Source: an uncultured Acidimicrobiaceae bacterium (GTDB lineage: Bacteria; Actinomycetota; Acidimicrobiia; Spongiisociales; UBA5794). From it: DNA of 44,262 bases. The translations under genes were made by a program, and so were the position numbers. The notes beneath the pieces are model-generated. The model saw only the letters and a list, made by a program, of their open reading frames with translations. It did no database searches and was not told the origin of the DNA. Location of the stretch: NCBI GenBank assembly GCA_947258375.1, contig CAMYIJ010000018.1, positions 1 through 44,262 on the forward strand. The letters run 5' to 3'. Shown one piece after another: positions 1 to 7,654 of the stretch; positions within the stretch are counted from its first letter, which is position 1; each line of letters begins with the position of its first letter.

Positions 1-215
1 CCGACGCCACGTGGACCCTGGTGCCCAAGAACGAGTGGGACGTCGCCGGCGGAGCCGCGCTGGTGGCGGCCGCCGGCGGCACCGTGATGGGCCTCGACTA
101 CGAACCGGTTCGGTTCAACCAGCCCAACACACTGATGGACGGCTTCATCGCCACCACCCCCGGCCTGACGGCGGCGACGCGAGCCCTCATCGACGACGTG
201 ACCGCCGCGAGCTGA
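1..215 (+). CDS. Inositol monophosphatase family protein, C-terminal fragment
   Basis: The reading frame is open from the left edge and stops with TGA at 213-215, so only about the last 70 residues are present. The stretch WDVAGGAALVAAAGG matches the conserved metal-site motif WDxAAGxxLVxEAGG near the C-terminus of the inositol monophosphatase/CysQ superfamily, where the Asp binds the catalytic Mg2+. Members dephosphorylate inositol phosphates, histidinol phosphate, fructose-1,6-bisphosphate or PAP; the fragment cannot tell which. A GTG at 21 is inside the domain and is not taken as the start. The gene is followed within 10 bases by a palindromic repeat at 225-274. Confidence 0.8.
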   Translation, partial: DATWTLVPKNEWDVAGGAALVAAAGGTVMGLDYEPVRFNQPNTLMDGFIATTPGLTAATRALIDDVTAAS

Positions 216-224
216 GCAAACACA

Positions 225-274
225 CGTTCTTGCGGACATGCGCGCCGATATCGGCGCGGAGATCCGCAAGAACG
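225..274. repeat. Palindromic element copy R1
   Basis: A 50-bp imperfect palindrome. The outer arms CGTTCTTGCGGA and TCCGCAAGAACG match perfectly and the centre is CGCGCCGATATCGGCGCG. Only a few bases between the outer arms and the core fail to pair. It lies between two convergent genes, 10 bases after the stop of the phosphatase gene and about 20 bases beyond the stop of the minus-strand gene at 295-648. It belongs to the same family as the copies at 729, 19140, 29864, 29942 and 30961. It could act as a bidirectional terminator hairpin, although there is no T-tract. Confidence 0.9.
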
Positions 275-294
275 GGACAGTCCTGGCCCTCCTG

Positions 295-648
295 CTAGCC
301 CTCGCCGTACAGCGTGGCCGATGTGACACTCTTGTAGAGCGCCTGCGTGTAGTTGTCCGACTGCTGGTCGACGAAGTCGACCATCTCGTTCAGCAGCTTG
401 CCGTACACGCTGTCCGGATCCTTGCCGGCGGCGGCCAGGGCATCCTGAGTGCCGTAGTTGTCCATCTCGATGAACGTGTGGACGGTTCCGGTGCCTTTGG
501 CTGCGTAGATCGCGAAGTAGGTTCCGATGTAGCGTGCACCATCGGGGTGGGCATTGGCGAAGTCCTTCTCGTTGGCCTCGAGCCACGCCTGCAGCTCCCG
601 ACTCTTGCCTTCTTTTACATCCCCCGCGATTTGCGCGATAAACGCCAT
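295..648 (-). CDS. Small hypothetical protein, possible dimeric alpha/beta-barrel fold
   Basis: This 117-residue soluble protein has no signal peptide or membrane segment. ATG at 648 is preceded by a good ribosome-binding site (GGGAGGAG, about 8 bases upstream), which supports the start. The alternation of an N-terminal strand (MAFIAQIAGDV), a helix rich in Glu/Lys and later strands around GTVHTFIEMDNYG resembles small ferredoxin-like stress or NIPSNAP-like proteins, but I do not recognise a specific family. It stands alone between two palindromic elements (R1 after its 3' end, R2 upstream). Coding is convincing from the ribosome-binding site and codon bias; the function is unknown. Confidence 0.7.
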   Translation of the reverse strand: MAFIAQIAGDVKEGKSRELQAWLEANEKDFANAHPDGARYIGTYFAIYAAKGTGTVHTFIEMDNYGTQDALAAAGKDPDSVYGKLLNEMVDFVDQQSDNYTQALYKSVTSATLYGEG

Positions 649-728
649 GATTGGACTCCTCCCATTGAGTCACTGCGGGACGACGCCCCGCCTGCTGGGG
701 AATCTAGTGCTGCGGCCTCCCAAACACA

Positions 729-782
729 CCCGTTCTTGCGGACATACGCGCCGATATCGGCGCGTATGTCCGCAAGAACGGG
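729..782. repeat. Palindromic element copy R2, perfect 54-bp palindrome
   Basis: Positions 729-755 are the exact reverse complement of 756-782, with GAT|ATC at the centre, giving a perfect 54-bp palindrome with no loop. Its half-site reads CCCGTTCTTGCGGACATACG then CGCCGAT. It lies 12 bases beyond the stop of the minus-strand S58 peptidase gene and about 80 bases upstream of the minus-strand gene at 295-648. All three forward frames are free of stops, and because it is a perfect palindrome all six are. This is the best preserved of the six copies. Confidence 0.95.
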
Positions 783-794
783 GTAGTCCTGTGG

Positions 795-1685
795 TCAGGT
801 CCGGCTGTGGCGGACCGCCGCCTCGATCGCCAGTCCCATCGCCTCGAACGCGCCTTCGGCAACGTTGTCGAGCAGCGCCGTGCGATCTCCACACGACACG
901 GCAAAAACCGTATCACCGTCGAATCTGGTGTGGGCCGGCCGAATGCAGGCGGCAAGGGCGTCCTGGGCCCGCACCGCCAGCCGGGTCAGCTCGACTCGCG
1001 GCAGCGCGGCGTTGGTGGCGACCACCCCCAGCGTCGTGTTCTCGCCGGCCGGGGGCGCGATTGCCAGCGGAGCTGCGGCATGGGAGCCGCCGGTGAGTGA
1101 CTGGCCTTCGAGGCTGAAGATGTCGCCGAGCGCGTTCACCACCACCAGCGCCCCGACGGTGACTCCGGCGATCTCGACGGCGGCGGACCCAATGCCGGCG
1201 GCTTGCTGGGTGCCCCGCCATTTCGACACGGTGGCGCCGGTGCCGGCTCCGATTCTGCCCTGTTCGACGGGGTCTGCCGCGGCGGCGCGGTAGGCCGCGG
1301 CGCCGGCGGCGGCCGTCGGGCGTACCGAGCCATCGCCGACCAGCAAGTCATATATGACCGCGGCGGGCACGATCGGCACCGGGCCGGCCGGGGTGGGGTA
1401 GCCCTTCCCCGCCGCCTCGAGCTCCTGCACCACGCCGTCGGCGGCTGCCAGCCCAAAGGCGCTGCCGCCCGTGAGAACTATGGCCTGGCCTTGCTCGACG
1501 GCCATCCCCGGCTCGAGCAATGCGGTCTCACGCGATCCGGGAGCGGCACCCCGTGTCTCGGCTGCGATGACATTGGGCTCCGGGAGCCGGATCACCGTGC
1601 AGCCGGTCATCGCATCCGGGTCGGTCCAGTGGCCGACTTCGATTCCGGCGACAGAAGTCAGCGTGCCGTCGGGGATCCGGCTCAC
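795..1685 (-). CDS. P1/S58 family N-terminal-nucleophile peptidase (DmpA/BapA/NylC-like)
   Basis: This 296-residue protein has the S58/P1 family layout: the N-terminal block SVAGIEVGHWTDPDAMTGCT, then LTGGSAFGLAAADGV, GAGTGATVSKWRG and the late block NTTLGVVATNAALPRVEL. These enzymes self-cleave into alpha and beta chains; the new N-terminal Ser or Thr is the nucleophile. Here Asn216-Thr217 (ENTTLG) is the likely cleavage site, as in the nylon oligomer hydrolase NylC, so Thr217 would be the nucleophile. Characterised relatives cleave beta-peptides, D-amino-acid peptides or nylon oligomers. There is no signal peptide, so it probably acts in the cytoplasm. Its ATG overlaps the stop of the upstream SDR gene by 4 bases, so the two are translationally coupled. 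The pair is divergent from a peptide importer, which fits use of unusual peptides. Confidence 0.88.
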   Translation of the reverse strand: MSRIPDGTLTSVAGIEVGHWTDPDAMTGCTVIRLPEPNVIAAETRGAAPGSRETALLEPGMAVEQGQAIVLTGGSAFGLAAADGVVQELEAAGKGYPTPAGPVPIVPAAVIYDLLVGDGSVRPTAAAGAAAYRAAAADPVEQGRIGAGTGATVSKWRGTQQAAGIGSAAVEIAGVTVGALVVVNALGDIFSLEGQSLTGGSHAAAPLAIAPPAGENTTLGVVATNAALPRVELTRLAVRAQDALAACIRPAHTRFDGDTVFAVSCGDRTALLDNVAEGAFEAMGLAIEAAVRHSRT

Positions 1686-2473
1686 AGCGGAGGAGTGAAG
1701 CGGCCATCCACCCCCAGCCAGCCGCCATCGGCGACCAGCAGTGAGGCGGTGACGAACGAGGATGCATCCGAAGCGAGGAACACGATGGGGCCGGCCATTT
1801 CGATGGGCTGGGCCCAGCGACCCAGCGCTCCCTTGGCGGCATACGCCTCGTACCAGTCGGGCTGGTTCTTGATCTGCTCAGTGAGCGGCGTCTCGACGAC
1901 TCCGGGGGCCAGTGCGTTGACACGAACCCCCTGGGGGCCAAGTTCCGCGGCCAGGGTGCGGACCATCTGGAGAACCCCGGCTTTTGTGGCGGCATACACC
2001 CCCTGCCCGGGCTCGACCACCTGCGAACGGATCGAGGAGATTGCCACTATCGAGCCACCGCCGGCGTCCGCCATGCGGCGTCCGGCGGCCGTCATGGCGT
2101 TGAAGGCGCCAACGAGGTTGAGGGACACGACGCGGTGCACCTCCTCTTCGGTGACCTCGAGGAGGCGCTTGCGAACATTGATCGCCGGAGTGGTGATGAG
2201 CGCGTCGAGGTGCCCGTGAGATTCATAAAGGGTGTTGATCGACGCGGAATCGCCGATGTCGACGAAGGCCGAGGTCGCCGCGCCGCCTCCCTCGACGATG
2301 GCGGCCGCCACCCGGGCGGCCGCTTCCTCGGAAACATCGGCACAAAGCACGTCGGCGCCGTGCCCGGCCAGTGCCAGCGCCCCGGCCTCACCGATACCGC
2401 TACCGGCCCCGATGACGATGATGCGCTTGCCGGCAAGGTCGAACAGTGTTGAGAAGGGCTGTAGATCGGTCAT
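1682..2473 (-). CDS. Short-chain dehydrogenase/reductase (SDR)
   Basis: This 263-residue classical SDR has the NAD(P)-binding glycine motif GAGSGIG at 22-28, Asp46 and Asp49 near the end of the second strand, Asn119, a Ser at 146/147 (AISSI) and the catalytic pair Tyr160 and Lys164 (YAATK). The usual NNAG block is replaced by TTPAINV. The C-terminus has the family pattern VRVNALAPG and VTASLLVADGG. An NAD-linked oxidoreductase of small alcohols or ketones is expected; the substrate cannot be read. ATG at 2473 was chosen; GTG at 2479 would add two residues. The stop overlaps the start of the S58 peptidase gene, and the promoter faces the importer operon. Confidence 0.88.
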   Translation of the reverse strand: MTDLQPFSTLFDLAGKRIIVIGAGSGIGEAGALALAGHGADVLCADVSEEAAARVAAAIVEGGGAATSAFVDIGDSASINTLYESHGHLDALITTPAINVRKRLLEVTEEEVHRVVSLNLVGAFNAMTAAGRRMADAGGGSIVAISSIRSQVVEPGQGVYAATKAGVLQMVRTLAAELGPQGVRVNALAPGVVETPLTEQIKNQPDWYEAYAAKGALGRWAQPIEMAGPIVFLASDASSFVTASLLVADGGWLGVDGRFTPPL

Positions 2474-2498
2474 CGGCACAGGCTAGGCATGAGCCGGT

Positions 2499-2527
2499 GG
2501 TCGCCACGAGTCGGCGCCGTGGCGACC
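2499..2527. promoter_or_regulatory. Inverted repeat in a divergent promoter region (candidate operator)
   Basis: GGTCGCCAC at 2499-2507 and its exact reverse complement GTGGCGACC at 2519-2527 are separated by 11 bases. The dyad lies in the 119-base gap between the SDR/peptidase pair (minus) and the importer operon (plus), about 25 bases upstream of the SDR start and 65 bases upstream of the permease start. Centre-to-centre half-site spacing of 20 bases (two helical turns) suits a dimeric regulator controlling both directions. No regulator gene is adjacent. This is an inference from position and symmetry only. Confidence 0.4.
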
Positions 2528-2592
2528 CCCGCCGGGCGGAGCGATAAGCGCGTTGTCTAGCATTGCGGACCAAAACCGGGCGGGTCAGCAAC

Positions 2593-3531
2593 GTGTACGT
2601 CATCAGGCGAGTGGGGGTCTTCGCTTTCAGCGTCTTTGCCGCGTCGGTGCTCGTCTTCACCGTCATGTCGATCCTCCCTGGTGACCCGGCGCAGGTCATG
2701 CTCGGCACCCAGGCAACACCCGAAGCGGTCGACGCGCTGCGCACGGAGCTCGGGCTCGATCGATCGCTTCCGGTGCAGTATCTCGATTGGGCGAGTGGGG
2801 CAGTACGCGGCGACCTGGGGACGTCCCCGTTCAGCGGTCAGGACATAACGCCCCAGATCATCGACCGGCTCAAGGTGACGATCCCCCTTGCCGTCATGGC
2901 GATGGCGCTGACGATCCTCATCTCGTTCCCCCTCGGGGTCTACGCGGCGGCCCGGCATCGACGATTCGGCGACAACGTCGTCTCGATCGTCAGCCAACTC
3001 GGCCTCGCCGTACCGGCCTTCTGGGCGGGGCTGCTGCTCGTCACGGTTTTTGCCGTCGGCTATCGCTGGTTCCCGGCGAGTGGTTTTCCCGGCTGGGACG
3101 TATCGGTGTGGCAGTCGTTGAAGTCGCTGTTCCTGCCGTCGGTTTCGCTGGCGATCGTCCAGTCGGCCATCATCACCCGCTACGTGCGCTCGGCCGTGCT
3201 CGAGACGCTGCGGGAGGACTACATCCGGACCGCCCGTTCCAAGGGTCTCACCCGATCGGCGGCGCTGTGGCGCCACGGGCTGCGCAACGCGGCCATTCCG
3301 GTGTTGACGATTCTCGGGCTCCAGTTTGCCGCGCTCACGGCCGGCACGGTCGTCATCGAGTCGGTGTTCGTTCTGCCGGGGTTGGGCAAGATGCTCCTCG
3401 ACGGCATCACCCGCCGCGACCTGCCGCTGGTGCAGGGCGGGGCTTTCACTATCGCGGTCCTGATTCTCGGCTTGAACCTCGCCGTCGATCTCACGTACCG
3501 GCTCATCGACCCGCGGGTGAGCGAGCAATGA
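2593..3531 (+). CDS. dppB: Oligopeptide/dipeptide ABC transporter permease (DppB type)
   Basis: This 312-residue membrane protein of the BPD_transp_1 family has the typical DppB/OppB start (one membrane helix, then LPGDPAQVMLG), a periplasmic loop, and five further membrane segments. The cytoplasmic EAA-type loop around RSKGLTRSAALWRHGLRNA contacts the ATPase. GTG at 2593 is preferred because it starts directly before the first helix, as is usual; TTG at 2563 would add ten residues. It forms a heterodimeric pore with the next gene product. Its stop overlaps the next ATG (ATGA at 3528-3531). It is the first gene of the importer operon. Confidence 0.9.
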   Translation: MYVIRRVGVFAFSVFAASVLVFTVMSILPGDPAQVMLGTQATPEAVDALRTELGLDRSLPVQYLDWASGAVRGDLGTSPFSGQDITPQIIDRLKVTIPLAVMAMALTILISFPLGVYAAARHRRFGDNVVSIVSQLGLAVPAFWAGLLLVTVFAVGYRWFPASGFPGWDVSVWQSLKSLFLPSVSLAIVQSAIITRYVRSAVLETLREDYIRTARSKGLTRSAALWRHGLRNAAIPVLTILGLQFAALTAGTVVIESVFVLPGLGKMLLDGITRRDLPLVQGGAFTIAVLILGLNLAVDLTYRLIDPRVSEQ

Positions 3532-4403
3532 CCGGCCGGGCACCATCCGCCGAGACACCCCGCACCGAGCGGCGCCGGAGCCGCTGGCGGCGGCTCAACC
3601 TGGGTCTGGGGCTCGGAATCGTCCTAACGGTGATTGTCGTTGCGCTGATCTCATTCGTGTGGACCCCGTTCGACCCCGAGCACATCGATGCTTCCAAACG
3701 CTTGCTCGGAGTGGGTGAGCAGGGCCACCTGCTGGGCACTGATCAGTTCGGGCGCGACCTGTTCAGCGGAATCATGGTGGGGGCGCGCACGGCGCTGTTC
3801 GTCGGGATTCTCGCGGTCGGCATCGCCGTGATGATCGGCATTCCCATTGGTGGCTTCGCCGCCGCCCGGCGCGGCTGGGTGGAGGATGTGGTGATGCGGG
3901 CCTCGGACGTCGTCTACGCGTTTCCTCCGGTGCTGCTGGCAATCCTGCTGGTGGCCGCCGTCAGCCCCGGCACCGGTTCGGCGATGGTCGCCATCGGGAT
4001 CGCCTACGTCCCCATCGTTGCCAGGGTGACGCGCGGTGCCGCCCTCAGCGTCTTCCAGCTCGACTTTGTCAGCGCCGCCCGCAGCTACGGGCGGGGCAAC
4101 GCGTACATATTCGTGCGCCACGTGCTGCCCAACATCGCTTCCGTATTGATCGTGCAGATGACGATTCTCTTTGCGCTGGCGATCCTCGCCGAAGCCGCCC
4201 TGTCCTTCCTTGGCATCGGCACCCAGCCGCCGACGCCCTCGTGGGGTCGCAGCCTGCGTGACGCGCAGACCTTCCTGCAGTTGTCTCCCCGTCTGGCGAT
4301 CTGGCCGGGGGTGGCGATTGCGGTGACCGTGCTCGGGTTCAACCTTCTCGGCGACGGGCTGCGTGATGCCCTCGACCCGCGGTTGGAGGTGCGGCGCACA
4401 TGA
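3528..4403 (+). CDS. dppC: Oligopeptide/dipeptide ABC transporter permease (DppC type)
   Basis: This 291-residue permease has an Arg-rich cytoplasmic N-terminus, one membrane helix, then HLLGTDQFGRDLFSGIMVGA, the hallmark of DppC/OppC proteins, and a BPD_transp_1 domain with an EAA loop around RSYGRGNAYIFVRHVLPN. The end (GFNLLGDGLRDALDPRLE) is also typical. ATG at 3528 overlaps the dppB stop, and its own stop overlaps the ATPase start at 4400, so three genes in a row are coupled. The frame is open further upstream inside dppB, but that part is only a shadow of dppB. Confidence 0.9.
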   Translation: MTGRAPSAETPRTERRRSRWRRLNLGLGLGIVLTVIVVALISFVWTPFDPEHIDASKRLLGVGEQGHLLGTDQFGRDLFSGIMVGARTALFVGILAVGIAVMIGIPIGGFAAARRGWVEDVVMRASDVVYAFPPVLLAILLVAAVSPGTGSAMVAIGIAYVPIVARVTRGAALSVFQLDFVSAARSYGRGNAYIFVRHVLPNIASVLIVQMTILFALAILAEAALSFLGIGTQPPTPSWGRSLRDAQTFLQLSPRLAIWPGVAIAVTVLGFNLLGDGLRDALDPRLEVRRT

Positions 4404-6016
4404 CGGCTCCGCTCATCGAAGTCGAAGACCTCAGTGTGCTTGCCGGGTCCACGGTCATAGTCGACCGTGCTTCCTTCAGTCTGGCCACGGGCAGCCGCAC
4501 CGGCCTCATTGGTGAGTCCGGCTCGGGGAAGACGATCACCGCTCTGGCGATGCTCGGCCTGCTGCCCGACGGGCTCCGCGCCACCGGCACAGTGACGCTC
4601 AACGGGAAAGATCTCCTCAGCCGCTCCGAACGCGATCTGGTAGAGCTGCGGGGCAACGCCATGTCGATGATCTTCCAGGAGCCGATGACCGCCCTGAACC
4701 CGGTGATGCGCATCGGACGCCAGATTGCCGAGCCACTGCGAATGCACCAGGACATGTCTCGCCCCGACGCCTTCGCCCTGGCCGTAGAGCTGCTCGGAAG
4801 CGTCGGCATCGACGAGCCAGAGCGCCGCGCCCGGGCCTTTCCCCACGAGTTGTCCGGAGGTCAGCGGCAGCGAGCCATGATCGCCATGGCCCTGTCGTGC
4901 GGGCCTGACCTCGTTGTTGCCGACGAACCGACAACGGCTCTCGATGTCACCATTCAGGCGCAAGTGCTGCGCGTCCTGCGCGACCAGATAGTCGCCAACG
5001 ACGCCGCCCTGCTGCTCATCACCCACGACCTCCCTGTGGTGGCTTCGGTAGCCGCGGACGTAATTGTGCTGAAAGACGGGGCCATCGTGGAACAAGGGCC
5101 GGCTTCCCAGCTCTTCTCCGCTCCCGCCGAGGATTACACCCGCCAACTGCTGGATGCGGTGCCGCCGATGAGCCGGTCGCTGAGCGTTCCCCCGAAACAC
5201 CTGCCGGTCACCGGTGCCGAGCCGGTCGTCGAGATGCGCGACGTCCGCAAGACCTATCGCCTGCGCCACCGCAAGCTGCGCGACCCGATACACGTGATCC
5301 ATGCCGTCGATGGGGTGTCGCTCGATGTGCTCAAGGGAGAGACGCTGGGAATCGTCGGTGAGTCCGGCTCGGGGAAGTCGACACTGGCGCGCATCATGCT
5401 GGGCCTCATCCGGCCGACGTCCGGGCAGGTAGTGGTCGAAGGAATCGATGTGACCGCACGCAAGAACCTGCGTCCCGTGCGCGAGATTGCCCAGATCGTG
5501 TTCCAGGACCCGATGGGCTCGCTGGATCCGCGCATGCTGGTTCGCGACGTGGTCGCCGAGCCGCTGCGGGCACTTGGCATCGCGGGCGACCATCGCGCCC
5601 GGGTCACGGAGTTGCTCGAAGCCGTGTCGCTGCCCGCGGACACCGGAGATCGTTATCCCCACGAGTTCTCCGGGGGCCAGCGGCAGCGCATTGCCATTGC
5701 CCGGGCCCTGGCACCCGGCCCCGATCTGCTCATCGCCGACGAACCGGTGAGCGCGCTCGATATGTCCGTGCAGACGATCACGCTCGACCTGCTCGATCAG
5801 CTCAAGGCTGACTTCGATCTCACCATGGTGTTCATATCGCACGATCTGTCGGTGGTGCACGAGATCTCCGACCGGGTGGTCGTCATGCAACGCGGCCGCG
5901 TTGTGGAGACCGGACCCGTCGGCGAGGTGTTCGGCTCGCCGCAGCAGCAATACACCCGGGATCTCCTTGCCGCCATTCCCCGGCTCGATGGATCCTTCCT
6001 GGGCCCCGCCGCATAG
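4400..6016 (+). CDS. Fused double ATPase of a peptide ABC importer (DppD-DppF type)
   Basis: This 538-residue protein joins two ABC ATPase domains in one chain, replacing separate DppD and DppF proteins. Domain 1 has Walker A GESGSGKT at 38-45, signature LSGGQ at 151-155 and Walker B LVVADEP at 171-177. Domain 2 has Walker A GESGSGKS at 320-327, signature FSGGQ at 423-427 and Walker B LLIADEP at 443-449. Each is followed by the oligopeptide-transporter C-terminal region (for example YTRQLLDAVP). Both sites look intact. It energises the dppB/dppC pore. The start overlaps the dppC stop by 4 bases. Such fusions are known for Opp/Dpp and nickel systems, so substrate is inferred from neighbours. 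Confidence 0.92.
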   Translation: MTAPLIEVEDLSVLAGSTVIVDRASFSLATGSRTGLIGESGSGKTITALAMLGLLPDGLRATGTVTLNGKDLLSRSERDLVELRGNAMSMIFQEPMTALNPVMRIGRQIAEPLRMHQDMSRPDAFALAVELLGSVGIDEPERRARAFPHELSGGQRQRAMIAMALSCGPDLVVADEPTTALDVTIQAQVLRVLRDQIVANDAALLLITHDLPVVASVAADVIVLKDGAIVEQGPASQLFSAPAEDYTRQLLDAVPPMSRSLSVPPKHLPVTGAEPVVEMRDVRKTYRLRHRKLRDPIHVIHAVDGVSLDVLKGETLGIVGESGSGKSTLARIMLGLIRPTSGQVVVEGIDVTARKNLRPVREIAQIVFQDPMGSLDPRMLVRDVVAEPLRALGIAGDHRARVTELLEAVSLPADTGDRYPHEFSGGQRQRIAIARALAPGPDLLIADEPVSALDMSVQTITLDLLDQLKADFDLTMVFISHDLSVVHEISDRVVVMQRGRVVETGPVGEVFGSPQQQYTRDLLAAIPRLDGSFLGPAA

Positions 6017-6058
6017 GCGGGTGCTACCGTGCCCCGTTCTGGGAAGGAAGGAGATCCT

Positions 6059-7654
6059 ATGAGGTACCGCAGAATCATCGCGGTCCTGGCGGTTCTGGCA
6101 GTCGTAGCGGCCGCGTGTGCCGGTTCGACCGAAGACACGACCACGTCCACGACTGCTGCTCCGGCGACCACGCAAGCCGCCACGACGGCGCCGCCGACAA
6201 CGGTCACCACAACGCAGGCCACAACAACGACCGCAGCTGAGGTTTCGGCGGCCACCGAGGCGACGATTGGGCTGCAGCTCGAGCCGCCAACCTTGGATCT
6301 CACCGCCAGCCCGGCTGCGGCGATCCCCCAGGTGTTGCTCTACAACGTCTACGAGACGATGGTGCGCCTCGAGCAGGATGGCTCGATCACAGGGTTGCTC
6401 GCCGAGTCGTGGGACGTCAGCGACGATGCCCTTACCTACACCTTCAACCTCCACGACGGGGTGACCTTCCACAACGGGGAGCCGCTGACGGCCGATGACG
6501 TCGTGTTCTCCATCAACAACGTGATGACCAAGGAACCTCCGCACCCCTTTGCGACGTTCTTCGCTCCGATCGCCTCGGTCGAAGCGCCGGACGACACGAC
6601 CGTGGTGATCACTCTGAGCCAGCCCAGCGCCAACCTCCTCTTCTTCCTCACCCAGTCCCCGGGTGTGGTGCTCGAGGAATCGGCTATCGGCACGATCGAG
6701 AACAGCCCGGTGGGTACCGGCCCGTTCGAGTTCGGCTCCTGGACCGTCGGCGACTCGATCGTCATCGAAGCCAACGACGGCTACTGGGGCCAGCCGGCTC
6801 TGCTCGAGAAGGTCACCTTCAGGTACATCAATGACCCGAACGCACTCAACAACGCGATGCTCGGCGATCAGCTCGACATCCTTGCCGGGGTTTCGGCGCC
6901 GGAGCTCCTGGCGGGCTTCGAGACCGATGACCGTTTCGAAGTCCAGACGGGTGAGACATACGGCGAGATCGTGCTGTCGTTCAACGGCCGGCGAGCGCCT
7001 TTCGACGATGTCCGGGTGCGCCAGGCGGTGACGCATGCCATCAACCGTCAGGACATCGTCGACCTGGCTTACTCTGGCTACGGCACGGTGATCGGGACGT
7101 TCTCGACGCCGCTCGATCCCTGGTACAAGGACCTGACCGGCGTGTACCCGTTCGACCCGGACAGGGCTCGTGAGTTGCTGGCCGAAGCCGAGGCCACCGA
7201 CCTCGAGCTCGAGATGGTGTTGCCCCCGATCTCCTACGCCGCCCGCAGCGGTGAGATCATCGCCAGCCAGCTGGCCGACGTCGGCATCACCGTCAACATC
7301 ACCAACGTCGAGTGGGGCGTGTGGCTCGAAGACGTGTTCGCCAACTACGACTTCGACATGTCGATCGTGAGCCACGTCGAGCCGCGCGACCTGGCCCAGT
7401 ACGGCAACGCCGAGTACTACTGGGGCAACGACAGCCCGGATGTGGCGCCGCTGCTGGCCCAGGCCGATGCGGAGCCCGATCCAGATGTCCGTAACGCGCT
7501 CTACGGCCAGGTGCTCGACGAGATCACGGCTCAGGCCGCCGATAACTGGCTGTTCGTGCTTCCGGCACTGTCTGTAATCCGCCAGGGTGTCACCGGCTAC
7601 AAGATCGACCTGCCGGGTTCGCTCGATGTCACCGAGCTCGCCCTCAACCCGTAA
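6059..7654 (+). CDS. Extracellular solute-binding lipoprotein, family 5 (peptide-type)
   Basis: This 531-residue protein begins with a signal peptide ending in a lipobox (VVAAAC), so it is likely lipid-anchored outside the membrane. A Thr/Ala-rich linker of about 45 residues follows, then an SBP_bac_5 domain recognisable from QLEPPTLDLT, LAESWDVSDDALTYTFNL and LHDGVTFHNGEPLTADDVVFS. It delivers ligand to the DppB/DppC permease. ATG at 6059 follows a strong ribosome-binding site (GGAAGGAG, 6 bases upstream); an upstream in-frame GTG at 6029 would spoil the signal peptide. The last gene but one of the operon. Ligand class (peptides, or possibly acylated amino acids) is inferred from the hydrolases at both ends of the locus. 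Confidence 0.9.
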   Translation: MRYRRIIAVLAVLAVVAAACAGSTEDTTTSTTAAPATTQAATTAPPTTVTTTQATTTTAAEVSAATEATIGLQLEPPTLDLTASPAAAIPQVLLYNVYETMVRLEQDGSITGLLAESWDVSDDALTYTFNLHDGVTFHNGEPLTADDVVFSINNVMTKEPPHPFATFFAPIASVEAPDDTTVVITLSQPSANLLFFLTQSPGVVLEESAIGTIENSPVGTGPFEFGSWTVGDSIVIEANDGYWGQPALLEKVTFRYINDPNALNNAMLGDQLDILAGVSAPELLAGFETDDRFEVQTGETYGEIVLSFNGRRAPFDDVRVRQAVTHAINRQDIVDLAYSGYGTVIGTFSTPLDPWYKDLTGVYPFDPDRARELLAEAEATDLELEMVLPPISYAARSGEIIASQLADVGITVNITNVEWGVWLEDVFANYDFDMSIVSHVEPRDLAQYGNAEYYWGNDSPDVAPLLAQADAEPDPDVRNALYGQVLDEITAQAADNWLFVLPALSVIRQGVTGYKIDLPGSLDVTELALNP

